From the NCBI GenBank assembly GCA_004553545.1, contig SFLD01000026.1:1-27160 (forward strand): a stretch of 27,160 bases of DNA, read 5' to 3'. How positions within the stretch are numbered: position 1 is the stretch's first letter; every line of letters begins with the position of its first letter. Both the position numbers and the translations under genes were made by a program. The stretch comes from Clostridiales bacterium. Lineage in GTDB: Bacteria; Bacillota; Clostridia; Oscillospirales; Oscillospiraceae. Below the pieces are notes generated by a model. It saw only the letters and a list, made by a program, of their open reading frames with translations, did no database searches and was not told where the DNA came from. Below, in pieces: positions 14,269-20,788 of the stretch.

Positions 14269-15549
14269 ATGAATTACTATACCGGGACCTGCCGGGGCGG
14301 CAGCTGCCAGCCGGACGCCTGCGGCACCTATGTGACCATCCAGGGCCCCGCAGGCCCCACAGGGCCGGAGGGTCCCCGGGGCGAGCAGGGCATCCAGGGC
14401 GAGCAGGGTCCCATGGGACCCCGGGGCGTCAAGGGAGAGCAGGGCTGCCCCGGTCCCGCCGGTCCCCGGGGCGCGGTGGGGCCTATGGGCCCGCGGGGCC
14501 CCCAGGGCGTGCGGGGGGATACCGGTCCCAAGGGCGACCCCGGCAGCATGGGACTGCAGGGGGTCCGGGGCGATCCCGGTCCCATCGGGCCCAAGGGAGA
14601 CCGGGGGCCTGCCGGTCCCAAGTGCGATCCCGGCCCCCAGGGGCCCATCGGTCCCCGGGGCGAGCGGGGCGAAAAGGGGGAACGGGGCCCGGTGGGCGAA
14701 CAGGGTCCCATCGGGGAGCAGGGCATCCAGGGGGAGATCGGCCCCCAGGGCGTCCAGGGGGACCGGGGCTGCCCGGGACCCCAGGGCGAACAGGGTCCTC
14801 AGGGTCCCCAAGGTGAAAAGGGCGACACCGGTGAGCGAGGCGAGCAGGGCATCCAGGGCCCCAAGGGCGACACCGGACCCCAGGGTCCCCAGGGTGAGAA
14901 GGGTGACACCGGCGAGAAAGGTGAGCAGGGCATCCAGGGCCCCAAAGGCGACACCGGCCCTCAGGGCCCCCAGGGTGAGAAGGGCGACACCGGCGAGCGA
15001 GGCCAGCAGGGCATCCAGGGCGAGACCGGCGAAACGCCGGTCATCACCGTGGCGGAGGAGACGCCCCTCAGCTACCGGCTGCACTTTGCCGCCGGCGGCC
15101 AGGAGCTGACCACGCCCAACCTCTTCGCCCCCGTTACGGAGTACCACGCGGACCTCTCCGCCGTGGGCAGCGAGCTGGTGATCCCGCTGAAGGACCTGAC
15201 CCTGACCTATCAGACCACCTCCGCCACCGCCCTGCGCATCACCATGGCGCCCAGGGACGCCGCCGCGCCGGTGCTGGTGGACCTGCGGCGGACCTCCATC
15301 TACAACGGCAGCACCGTGGAGACCAGCACCCTCAACGGTACCTCCGTCTCCAGCCGCACCGTGGTGGATGAGATTGTCTACACCAACTCCCAGGAGACCC
15401 ACCAAATGGTCCTCCGGCAGCAGGACCCGGTCAGCAAGCTCTGGTCTCTCTGCGAGATCCGTTCCTTCCTCTCCGCCGGAGGCGCCCGCTGCTCCCTGCG
15501 CATCCAGTGGAGCGAGTACGACGTGAGCTACGCGCCCCCCGCTCCCTGA
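14269..15549 (+). CDS. Collagen-like triple-helix repeat protein (BclA-like)
   Basis: The 426-residue product has a short N-terminal region rich in cysteine (Cys8, 13, 18), about 75 Gly-X-Y triplets from residue 26 to about 255, and a C-terminal globular domain of about 170 residues rich in predicted beta-strands (from ETPVITVAEETPLSYRLHF on). This layout matches exosporium or surface collagen-like proteins of spore formers, where the C-terminal domain trimerises and the stalk forms a triple helix. The triplet phase is broken once in the sense that Gly is replaced by Cys119 (GPK-CDP). Extra cysteines at 60 and 168 occupy X positions. GGGGGAGAG lies before the ATG. No signal peptide is seen, which fits assembly on the spore inside the mother cell. 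Location is inference. Confidence 0.88.
   Translation: MNYYTGTCRGGSCQPDACGTYVTIQGPAGPTGPEGPRGEQGIQGEQGPMGPRGVKGEQGCPGPAGPRGAVGPMGPRGPQGVRGDTGPKGDPGSMGLQGVRGDPGPIGPKGDRGPAGPKCDPGPQGPIGPRGERGEKGERGPVGEQGPIGEQGIQGEIGPQGVQGDRGCPGPQGEQGPQGPQGEKGDTGERGEQGIQGPKGDTGPQGPQGEKGDTGEKGEQGIQGPKGDTGPQGPQGEKGDTGERGQQGIQGETGETPVITVAEETPLSYRLHFAAGGQELTTPNLFAPVTEYHADLSAVGSELVIPLKDLTLTYQTTSATALRITMAPRDAAAPVLVDLRRTSIYNGSTVETSTLNGTSVSSRTVVDEIVYTNSQETHQMVLRQQDPVSKLWSLCEIRSFLSAGGARCSLRIQWSEYDVSYAPPAP
14812..15018 (+). repeat. 81-bp tandem repeat within the collagen-like gene
   Basis: Units begin at 14812, 14893 and 14974 (the last is 45 bases). Each encodes nine triplets from GEKGDTGE to GPQGPQ. The copies differ mainly at synonymous sites and by Arg/Lys and Glu/Gln changes, so the unit is prone to copy-number change. 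Confidence 0.85.
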
Positions 15550-15563
15550 CTCACCGCGTGAAA

Positions 15564-15597
15564 GAGCCCCCGGCGGACGATCGTCCGCCGGGGGCTC
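15564..15597. terminator. Perfect 34-bp palindrome between convergent genes
   Basis: Two 17-base arms (GAGCCCCCGGCGGACGA and its exact complement) meet with no spacer. AAA precedes it on the plus strand, giving a TTT tail for minus-strand transcripts of the SDR gene; the plus strand has only CACCC. Confidence 0.75.
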
Positions 15598-15640
15598 ACC
15601 CTCTTCCCGCCGCTCCGCTCTCAGACGCCGGGAAGCAGCA

Positions 15641-16477
15641 TCACCCTTCCGCACCCGGTCTCAGCGGACCATAATAGTAGCTGGCCGTGGCCCCGCCGTC
15701 GATGAGGAAGGTGGAGCCGCTGATGAAGGCGCCCTTGCCGCTCAGAAGGAGTTCCGCCACATTCGCCACCTCATCCGCCGTACCGGGACGGCCGGCAGGG
15801 CATCTGGCAAACATATCCTGATAAAACTCCCCCCGGGGGCCGTTGAACTCGTCCATCGCCAGGGGCGTGACGATGATGCCGGGGGCGATGGCGTTGAGCC
15901 GCGCGCCCCGCCGGCACCACTCCACCGCCTGGGCCATGACCCGCTTCTCGTTGCAGCGCTTGGCCAGCTGATAGGCGTGGAGGGTGTCCCGGATGTTCTC
16001 CGGCCGCAAAAAGTCGAGAGAAAGCAGCTCCTCCGCAGGCGCCGTGGCGAGCTGGGCATCCTGCTCCGCCGTCAGGGCAGGCATCCGCCAGCCGGACTGG
16101 CTGGAGATGGTGACGCCCACGCCGCCCTCGGCGATGACCCTGCCCACTTCCTCCAGCAGCACCGCCGTGCCGTAGAGATCCACCTTCAGGATCGCCTCGA
16201 TGGGGGCCTGACTGGGGGACACCCCCGCGGCGTTCACCAGCATCTGGATGGGACCGTACTTCTGCCCCTCGTCCAGGAAGTGTCGGATGGATCCCCGACT
16301 GGAGAGGTCCATCTCCACCGGCACCACGTCAAAGCCCGCCTCGTTCATGGTCCTGGCGGCGGCCTGCGCGTTTTCGATCTTCCTGTCGCCCACGACGATC
16401 TTCATCCCCGTGCCCATCCGGCGGGCGATGGCCGTGCCGATCTGTCCGGCGCCGGCCCAAAGCATGACGTTTTTCAT
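15641..16477 (-). CDS. Short-chain dehydrogenase/reductase (SDR) family protein
   Basis: The 278-residue protein has an N-terminal Rossmann fold with GAGQIG (residues 9-14), a variant of the TGxxxGxG motif, then NAAG (82-85), the catalytic serine region TISSQSG and YxxxK at Tyr169/Lys173. The C-terminal ISGSTFLIDGGATASY is the usual SDR end that closes the active site. The start at 16477 overlaps the flavodoxin stop as ATGA with GGAGGTG upstream, so it is translated by coupling. With the flavodoxin and LysR neighbours it is probably an inducible redox pathway, but the alcohol or ketone substrate is unknown. Confidence 0.9.
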   Translation of the reverse strand: MKNVMLWAGAGQIGTAIARRMGTGMKIVVGDRKIENAQAAARTMNEAGFDVVPVEMDLSSRGSIRHFLDEGQKYGPIQMLVNAAGVSPSQAPIEAILKVDLYGTAVLLEEVGRVIAEGGVGVTISSQSGWRMPALTAEQDAQLATAPAEELLSLDFLRPENIRDTLHAYQLAKRCNEKRVMAQAVEWCRRGARLNAIAPGIIVTPLAMDEFNGPRGEFYQDMFARCPAGRPGTADEVANVAELLLSGKGAFISGSTFLIDGGATASYYYGPLRPGAEG

Positions 16478-16989
16478 TTTTCCACCTCCCGGACCCACTG
16501 CTCCAGCGCGGCTCTCGCGCTGTCCACGCCGCTCCCGTAAAGGGCAAGGCCCTTCGTGACCGCCGCCCCCGGGGCGGCTTTCTGAATGTCCTGCACCGTC
16601 CGGGAAAGACCGCTGCCCTCATGGGTGCAGAAGGGATGGATGGTCTTGCCGGTGAGATCGTAGTGCTCCAGGAAGGTGTAGACCGCCATGGGCATCGTGC
16701 CCCAGTAGTTGGGATAGCCCAGATAGATCTCATCATAGACATCCAGATCCTCGGGCAGGTCCCGGACCTCCGGACGGGCCTTCCTCTGCAGATTGGCCTT
16801 CGCCTCAGCGATGCAGGTCTGGTAGTCTTCCGAATAGGGCTGAGCCTGCTGGATCTTGTAAAGCTCACCGCCGGTCAGGTCCGCCAGCATTTCGGCGGCC
16901 TTCTCCGTGTTGCCGACGGCGATGCGGCGGTACGCGCCGCCGAAGTAGTTCTCTCCCGCGCGGGAATAAAATGCGATCAAAGCAGCCAT
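16474..16989 (-). CDS. Flavodoxin-like FMN protein
   Basis: The 171-residue protein begins MAALIAFYSRAGENYFGG, with the phosphate-binding loop SRAGEN that binds FMN, and continues with LGYPNYWGTMPMAVYTFLEH and PFCTHEGSGLSRTVQDI, the pattern of the long flavodoxin_4 group common in clostridia and lactobacilli. AAGGAG lies 8 bases before the ATG, which decides the start over one 7 codons upstream. The gene is coupled to the SDR gene by a 4-base overlap. A role as an electron carrier or quinone/nitro reductase is possible; the partner reductase is not in the window. Confidence 0.9.
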   Translation of the reverse strand: MAALIAFYSRAGENYFGGAYRRIAVGNTEKAAEMLADLTGGELYKIQQAQPYSEDYQTCIAEAKANLQRKARPEVRDLPEDLDVYDEIYLGYPNYWGTMPMAVYTFLEHYDLTGKTIHPFCTHEGSGLSRTVQDIQKAAPGAAVTKGLALYGSGVDSARAALEQWVREVEK

Positions 16990-17021
16990 ATCAGGATCTC
17001 CTTTTTTCATTTTGTGGTTTT

Positions 17022-17050
17022 ATGGTAGCTGACTTTCGCCCCGCAATCAA
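17022..17050 (-). promoter_or_regulatory. Promoter of the flavodoxin-SDR operon
   Basis: On the minus strand TTGATT (17045-17050), 17 bases, TACCAT (17022-17027). The operon is therefore separate from the LysR gene, which ends in its own terminator. Confidence 0.65.
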
Positions 17051-17089
17051 TTCCGCTTTCGCTCCGTTCGGATAAGAAAAACTGATAGG

Positions 17090-17117
17090 AAAAGCGCTGC
17101 CCCGGCCGGAGCAGCGC
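17090..17117 (-). terminator. Terminator of the LysR gene
   Basis: GCGCTGC arms in a 10-bp stem with one G-T type pair and a GGCC loop; followed by TTTT on the minus strand. Confidence 0.75.
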
Positions 17118-17124
17118 GCATGCG

Positions 17125-18003
17125 TCATTTCTCAAACTGCGCCTTCAGCAGTTCGGCAAACTCCTCCACATAGTAGCCGGAGTTGTCCTTTTTCCAAAAG
17201 GCGCAGTAGTTCCGCAGGATGGGCTCTTCGCCCCGCACCAGTGGGATGCGGGCAATGGACGCCCCAGCCGGAGCATCCGTCTCCTCCACCGGGAGGAAGC
17301 CCTTGCGCCCGACCACCATCAGTCTCGCCTCCTCCAGATTCTCCGCGTACAGGAACTCCCCCTGAAAGCCGATCACATCGCGGTAGTATTCCTGCTCCGT
17401 TTCCCGCTGGGCCGCGGACGCGACCAGAATGCAGGGGAGATCCTTCAGCTCCGGCGGGGAGATCCGCTCCAGCCGGGCAAGCGGACTGCGGGAGGAGACC
17501 TCGATGCAGCTGTGGCAGGCAGCCAGGATCAGATTGACATATTCATCGGAGAAGGCCCGCCGCTGGTCGTTGAGGATCAGGTCCGCGTCCTCCGTGCGGA
17601 GCAGGCCGTACAGCTCCTCGTGGTTGCCGCAGGTGACCGTCACCTCCACGTCCGGATGCTTCTCGGAAAAGAGTTCCAGCGCTCTGCGGAACTCCGCGCC
17701 GGCATAGCCGCGCAGATAGCCGATCCTCAGGGACGCCCGATCCCCCTTTGCGATCCTGGCCGCCTCGCTGCACATCCGTTCATAGTCCGCCGTCAGGATC
17801 AGGCTCTTCTGATAGAAATACTTTCCCGCCGGCGTCAGGGCAAAGCTGCGGTTCCTGCGCTCCAGCAGCGGAAAGCCGAGCTCCCGTTCCAGCGCCTGGA
17901 TCTGCTGGGAGACGGCGGACTGCGAGATGAAATTTTCCTCCGCCGCCGCGGAAAAACTGTTCCGCCGGACAACGGACTGGAAGTATTTGAGCTGCCTCAG
18001 CAT
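17125..18003 (-). CDS. LysR family transcriptional regulator
   Basis: The 292-residue protein starts MLRQLKYFQSVVRRNSFSAA and has the LysR winged helix with FISQSAVSQQIQALERELGFPLLERRNRSFALTPAG in the first 70 residues. The remainder is the periplasmic-binding-like effector domain (RASLRIGYLRGYAG, then HPDVEVTVTCGNHEELY). The start at 18003 is chosen because it matches the LysR N-terminus and follows GGGAAGGGGG. The usual LysR target is an adjacent gene; here it is the co-directional flavodoxin-SDR operon rather than a divergent one. The inducer is unknown. Confidence 0.93.
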   Translation of the reverse strand: MLRQLKYFQSVVRRNSFSAAAEENFISQSAVSQQIQALERELGFPLLERRNRSFALTPAGKYFYQKSLILTADYERMCSEAARIAKGDRASLRIGYLRGYAGAEFRRALELFSEKHPDVEVTVTCGNHEELYGLLRTEDADLILNDQRRAFSDEYVNLILAACHSCIEVSSRSPLARLERISPPELKDLPCILVASAAQRETEQEYYRDVIGFQGEFLYAENLEEARLMVVGRKGFLPVEETDAPAGASIARIPLVRGEEPILRNYCAFWKKDNSGYYVEEFAELLKAQFEK

Positions 18004-18042
18004 GACCGCGCCCCCTTCCCTCAACTGCAGTCTCCTGAGAGA

Positions 18043-18072
18043 ATGATACCATACGCACCGCCAGTCTGTCCA
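18043..18072 (-). promoter_or_regulatory. Promoter of the LysR gene
   Basis: On the minus strand TGGACA (18067-18072), 18 bases, TATCAT (18043-18048) preceded by TGG, an extended -10. Confidence 0.6.
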
Positions 18073-18079
18073 GGCCGTG

Positions 18080-18125
18080 AAAAAAGAACTCCGCTTTTCG
18101 ATCAGGCATTCGAAAAGCGGAGTTC
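18080..18125 (-). terminator. Terminator of tRNA-Arg
   Basis: GAACTCCGCTTTTCGA pairs perfectly with its complement over 16 bp around an 8-base loop, followed by six T on the minus strand. It starts 5 bases after the tRNA CCA end. Confidence 0.9.
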
Positions 18126-18129
18126 CTTC

Positions 18130-18206
18130 TGGTATGCCCGACTGGATTCGAACCAGCGGCCTTTAGAGTCGGAGTCTAACGCTCTATCCAACTGAGCTAC
18201 GGGCAC
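18130..18206 (-). tRNA. tRNA-Arg (anticodon CCG)
   Basis: The minus strand folds as a complete cloverleaf: acceptor GTGCCCG with CGGGCAT (one G-T pair at the end), D-arm GCTCAGTTGGATAGAG, anticodon stem TTAGA/TCTAA around the loop CTCCGAC, and T-arm CTGGTTCGAATCCAG. The loop centre is CCG, reading the CGG arginine codon. CCA is encoded at 18130-18132. A 16-bp terminator follows. Confidence 0.95.
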
Positions 18207-18229
18207 ATATTTGATTGTGGGTTTCTGTA

Positions 18230-18251
18230 ATAGTAGTCAAATAGTAGTCAA
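18230..18251. repeat. Two tandem 11-bp repeats beside tRNA-Arg
   Basis: ATAGTAGTCAA occurs twice in a row (18230-18240 and 18241-18251) in an AT-rich patch. On the minus strand each copy contains TTGACT, one of which sits 16 bases from TACAGA and could serve as a -35 for the intact tRNA. Direct repeats of this length beside a tRNA also resemble integrase arm-type sites. Confidence 0.55.
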
Positions 18252-18336
18252 CAACTAACTATTTTTTCTCTGCCGTTCCCGCAAACGCAGGTGTGGCAAT
18301 GCTTTGCGCCATATCTCAACTGGAGACGCCTGAAAC

Positions 18337-18375
18337 GTCGGAGTCTGTCACTCTATCCAACTGAGCTACGGGCGC
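18337..18375 (-). pseudogene. Truncated tRNA-Arg: 5' half only
   Basis: From 18375 the minus strand reads GCGCCCGTAGCTCAGTTGGA and continues through the D-arm and anticodon loop CTCCGAC, nearly identical to the intact tRNA-Arg downstream. After 18337 the sequence leaves the tRNA: the 3' anticodon strand, TTCGAAT T-loop and full acceptor strand are missing. A short GGCGC at 18306-18310 could pair with the 5' end, but no normal T-arm exists. The tRNA promoter is intact just upstream. Confidence 0.8.
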
Positions 18376-18416
18376 ATATGAGCGGCTCCGGGAGGCTCTC
18401 CCTGAGCGCACAGGTT

Positions 18417-18445
18417 ATTATAGCAGAGTTTTCCCCCGCTGTAAA
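18417..18445 (-). promoter_or_regulatory. tRNA-type strong promoter
   Basis: On the minus strand TTTACA (18440-18445), 17 bases, TATAAT (18417-18422). It fires into the truncated tRNA-Arg and probably on to the intact copy. Confidence 0.8.
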
Positions 18446-18516
18446 GCCCCAATGGGATAAAAATTTTTATTTCCCCCCATTCAAACGATTCCGTCCCATT
18501 TCCTTCCGTCAATTCA

Positions 18517-18545
18517 TTGACAGACGGGCCACTTTACGATACAAT
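18517..18545 (+). promoter_or_regulatory. Promoter of rex
   Basis: TTGACA (18517-18522), 17 bases, TACAAT (18540-18545). A small GCGGGC/GCCCGC hairpin (18574-18589) lies in the leader. Confidence 0.85.
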
Positions 18546-18550
18546 AAGAA

Positions 18551-18568
18551 TCGCTAAATAATAAACAA
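18551..18568. promoter_or_regulatory. Candidate Rex operator over the rex start site
   Basis: Read on the minus strand, TTGTTTATTATTTAGCGA matches 11 of 14 fixed positions of the clostridial Rex consensus TTGTTAA-N4-TTAACAA. It begins 6 bases after the -10, where binding would repress, so rex is probably autoregulated. Confidence 0.55.
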
Positions 18569-18612
18569 ACGAAGCGGGCGCCCGCCCGCGGGCTTTGTTT
18601 AAGGAGTGATAC

Positions 18613-19248
18613 TTGACCATGAAACGGGAAAACATCTCTGATGCCGTCATCCGCCGCCTCCCCCGTTACTACCGCCACCTCACCGAGCTCTGCGAGCGGG
18701 GCACTGTCCGCATCTCCTCCCACCAGCTGGGCCAGGAGATGAACATCACCGCCTCCCAGATCCGCCAGGACCTCAGCTGCTTCGGCGAGTTCGGCCAGCA
18801 GGGCTACGGCTACAATGTGGAGGAGCTCCGGGGTGAGATCGGCCACATCCTGGGTGTGGACCACAACCACCACCTCATCGTCATCGGCGCCGGCAACCTG
18901 GGCCACGCCCTGCTGCGGAACTTCCCCTTCGCCGCCACCGGCTTCACCGTGGATGCCGCCTTCGACGCCTCCCCCGAGCTGGTGGGCACCAGCATCAACG
19001 GCGTCACCGTCCACCCCGCCAGCGAGCTGGAGACCTTCATCCGGGAAAACCCGGTGGACGTGGTGGTCCTGACCATCCCCCAGAACGCCGCCCAGAATAC
19101 CGCCAACCGCCTCATCGATCTCGGCATCCAGGGCTTCTGGAACTTCACCAATGTGGAGCTCAGCTCCACCCGCCCCAACGTCAAGATCGAGAACATCCAC
19201 TTCGCGGACAGCCTCCTGACCCTCAGCTACCGGATCGCCAATCCCTGA
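18613..19248 (+). CDS. rex: Redox-sensing transcriptional repressor Rex
   Basis: The 211-residue protein has the Rex winged helix with RRLPRYYRHLTEL (residues 14-26) and ITASQIRQDLSCFGEFGQQGYGY (45-67), then a Rossmann fold with VIGAGNLGHALL (90-101) that binds NADH or NAD+, and the C-terminal swapped helix. Rex leaves DNA when the NADH/NAD+ ratio rises, releasing fermentation genes. The start is a TTG at 18613, 6 bases after AAGGAG; an ATG two codons later is possible but 12 bases away. The next gene starts 6 bases after the stop, so both are one transcript. Confidence 0.95.
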   Translation: MTMKRENISDAVIRRLPRYYRHLTELCERGTVRISSHQLGQEMNITASQIRQDLSCFGEFGQQGYGYNVEELRGEIGHILGVDHNHHLIVIGAGNLGHALLRNFPFAATGFTVDAAFDASPELVGTSINGVTVHPASELETFIRENPVDVVVLTIPQNAAQNTANRLIDLGIQGFWNFTNVELSSTRPNVKIENIHFADSLLTLSYRIANP

Positions 19249-19254
19249 CGGGCC

Positions 19255-20367
19255 ATGAAACGTAGATCCTTCCTCCCGCCGGCGCTCTTCCTGCTGTGCT
19301 CCCTCCTGGTGATCGCAGCGGCGGCCGCCGGCGGCGACGCTTCCGACCCCCTGGTCTCCCGCTCCCTCCTCCAGGGTGCCTTCTCCCAGACCGTGGAGAG
19401 CCGCCTGGACTCCGCCCTGACGGCCTCCGACGCCGCCCTGAAGGCCCATGCCGACAGCGGGACCTCGTCGGACGCCGTGACCTCCGCCGCGGCGGACACC
19501 TGGACCGAGCGCCGCCTGAAAAATGGGGATACCCTCAGCGGCGGCACGGGACTCAATGTCCTGCTCCTGGCCGGCGAGGCCAAGGTCAGCTTCCCCTCCG
19601 GCGCCGTAGTGGATGTCACCGAGGGCAAGGAGGTCCCCAGCGGCACCACCCTCGTGAAGGACCACCGCTACCTGGTGGCGGAGGACACCGTGGCCACGGT
19701 CACCGTCTCCTCCCGGACGGCGGTGCTGGACTACCTGGGCCTCGGCACCTTCACCCTCTCGGACGCGGTGGACTATAACGCCATGGCCTCCGCCCTGAAG
19801 ACCATGCACCTCTTCCGGGGCAGCTTCACGGGCTTCGGCCAGGGCTTCGACCTGGAGATGGCTCCCACCCGCATCCAGGCCCTCATCATGTTCCTCCGGG
19901 TCCTGGGAGAGGAGGACGCCGCCCTGGCCTACACCGGCCCCGCCCTCCCCTTCACGGACATCCAGCCCGGCTCCAACAGCGCCAAGTACGTGGGCTACGC
20001 CTACGCCAAGGGCTATACCAACGGCTACACCGCCACCCTCTGGCGGCCCAACCAGACCGTGAGCCTCAACCAGTACACCGAGTTCCTGCTCCGCGCCCTG
20101 GGCTACAGCTCCGTCACCAACACCGACCTCTCGGATACCCTGGACCGCGCCGTCTCCGCCGGTCTCATCAACAGCAAGGAGTCCGCCGCCCTGGCGAAGG
20201 TCAGCTTCCTCCGGGCGGAGCTGGTCTACCTCTCCTTCCGCTCGCTGGACGCCACCGTCTCCGGCACCATGGACACCCTCTCCGATACCCTCATCGCCAA
20301 GGGCGTCTTCACCTCGGCGGAGGCCCGGGAGGGCCGGGCCCTCGTCAGCGCCAGGCGATTGGGCTGA
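19255..20367 (+). CDS. Exported protein with SLH-type domain
   Basis: The 370-residue product has a basic N-terminus and a hydrophobic segment (about residues 6-25) ending AAAAAGG, a signal peptide or anchor. Residues 85-165 form a beta-rich module (NGDTLSGGTGLNVLLLAGEA, SFPSGAVVDVTEGKEVPSGT). An S-layer-homology-like repeat follows around 200-285, with MFLRVLGEEDAALAY, PFTDIQPGSNSAKYVGYAYAKGYTNGY and LNQYTEFLLRALGYS. SLH repeats bind pyruvylated wall polymers, but one or two copies instead of three makes wall attachment uncertain. There is no good ribosome-binding site; the ATG is 6 bases after the rex stop, so it probably depends on translational coupling. The pairing of a redox repressor with a surface protein is unexplained. 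Confidence 0.82.
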   Translation: MKRRSFLPPALFLLCSLLVIAAAAAGGDASDPLVSRSLLQGAFSQTVESRLDSALTASDAALKAHADSGTSSDAVTSAAADTWTERRLKNGDTLSGGTGLNVLLLAGEAKVSFPSGAVVDVTEGKEVPSGTTLVKDHRYLVAEDTVATVTVSSRTAVLDYLGLGTFTLSDAVDYNAMASALKTMHLFRGSFTGFGQGFDLEMAPTRIQALIMFLRVLGEEDAALAYTGPALPFTDIQPGSNSAKYVGYAYAKGYTNGYTATLWRPNQTVSLNQYTEFLLRALGYSSVTNTDLSDTLDRAVSAGLINSKESAALAKVSFLRAELVYLSFRSLDATVSGTMDTLSDTLIAKGVFTSAEAREGRALVSARRLG

Positions 20368-20395
20368 CACCCTTTCCCGCCGGGAGCATACTATG
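20367..20395 (+). promoter_or_regulatory. Sporulation-type (sigma-K/sigma-E-like) promoter
   Basis: ACAC (20367-20370) is 16 bases from CATACTATG (20387-20395). This fits the mother-cell sigma-K pattern (AC, 16-17, CATAnnnTA) and is 7 of 8 with the sigma-E -10 CATACAAT. It lies 46 bases before the Cys-rich gene. Confidence 0.5.
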
Positions 20396-20441
20396 AAGTG
20401 GGGCCGGTTCCCCGGCCTACAACTCCATAGGAGGTTCCGGT

Positions 20442-20585
20442 ATGTGTAATAACGGCTTCTTCGGCGGGAACTGCTGCTGGATCATCATCCTCATTCTGCT
20501 GATCTGCTGCTGTGGCTGCGGCGGCGGGTGCGGCTGCGGCAATGGCTGCGGCTGCAACAACAACTGCGGCGGCTGCGGCTGCTGA
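20442..20585 (+). CDS. 47-residue cysteine/glycine-rich microprotein
   Basis: A frame preceded by AGGAGG (6 bases from the ATG) encodes 47 residues of which 14 are cysteine and 13 glycine. It starts MCNNGFFGGNCCWIIILILL, with a short hydrophobic segment (13-21), then CCCGCGGGCGCG and ends in CGGCGC, with asparagines between. A terminator follows. Small Gly/Cys proteins with a hydrophobic stretch occur among spore coat and sporulation proteins of Firmicutes (compare the YjcZ type), and the candidate sigma-K/E promoter supports that. The cysteines might cross-link in the coat or bind metal. No recognised family, so function is open. Confidence 0.7.
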   Translation: MCNNGFFGGNCCWIIILILLICCCGCGGGCGCGNGCGCNNNCGGCGC

Positions 20586-20620
20586 CAGCGCCTGACCCCA
20601 GCACATCCCATCGCGCCTCA

Positions 20621-20650
20621 GACGGCCGCCCCGAAGGGCGGCCGTCTTTT
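20621..20650 (+). terminator. Terminator of the Cys-rich gene
   Basis: GACGGCCGCCC and GGGCGGCCGTC form an 11-bp perfect stem with a CGAA loop, followed by TTTT. Confidence 0.9.
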
Positions 20651-20752
20651 CCGTTCCGGCAAGCGGCCCACCGGTCTCTTCTTTCCATTTCCAAAAAACA
20701 AAAAAAATCTCCCATTTTAGGAAAACGTTTGCATCGTTAACTGTTCCTTAAC

Positions 20753-20782
20753 TTGCCCCCCCTTCCCGCCCTGTGGTAGGAT
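20753..20782 (+). promoter_or_regulatory. Extended -10 promoter of the DUF1538 operon with upstream direct repeats
   Basis: TTGCCC (20753-20758), 18 bases, TAGGAT (20777-20782) preceded by TGG. Upstream are TTAACT copies at 20737-20742 and 20748-20753, one helical turn apart and abutting the -35, plus an A-rich UP-like stretch near 20693-20708. The repeats suit an activator. Confidence 0.5.
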
Positions 20783-20788
20783 ATAGGT

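Noticed and set aside
14328..14726. Minus-strand Gly-Pro-rich frame, collagen-like
   Set aside because: The complement of Gly-Pro triplets also reads as Gly/Pro-rich; no ribosome-binding site.
14812..15018. Tandem repeats as a CRISPR array
   Set aside because: The repeats are contiguous, in frame, and encode Gly-X-Y triplets; no unique spacers and no cas genes.
17512..18195. Plus-strand frame ending FWYARLDSNQRPLE
   Set aside because: Its end is a translation of the tRNA-Arg antisense; such peptides are a known artefact.
18291..18557. 88-codon plus-strand frame over the truncated tRNA
   Set aside because: Covers the tRNA promoter and rex promoter; no ribosome-binding site.
18514..20370. 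618-codon minus-strand open frame
   Set aside because: Antisense to rex and the SLH-type gene; would cover the rex promoter.
20736..20752. GTTAA...TTAAC as a second Rex site
   Set aside because: The spacer between the half-sites is 7 bases; Rex sites need 4. The direct-repeat reading TTAACT x2 explains it better.
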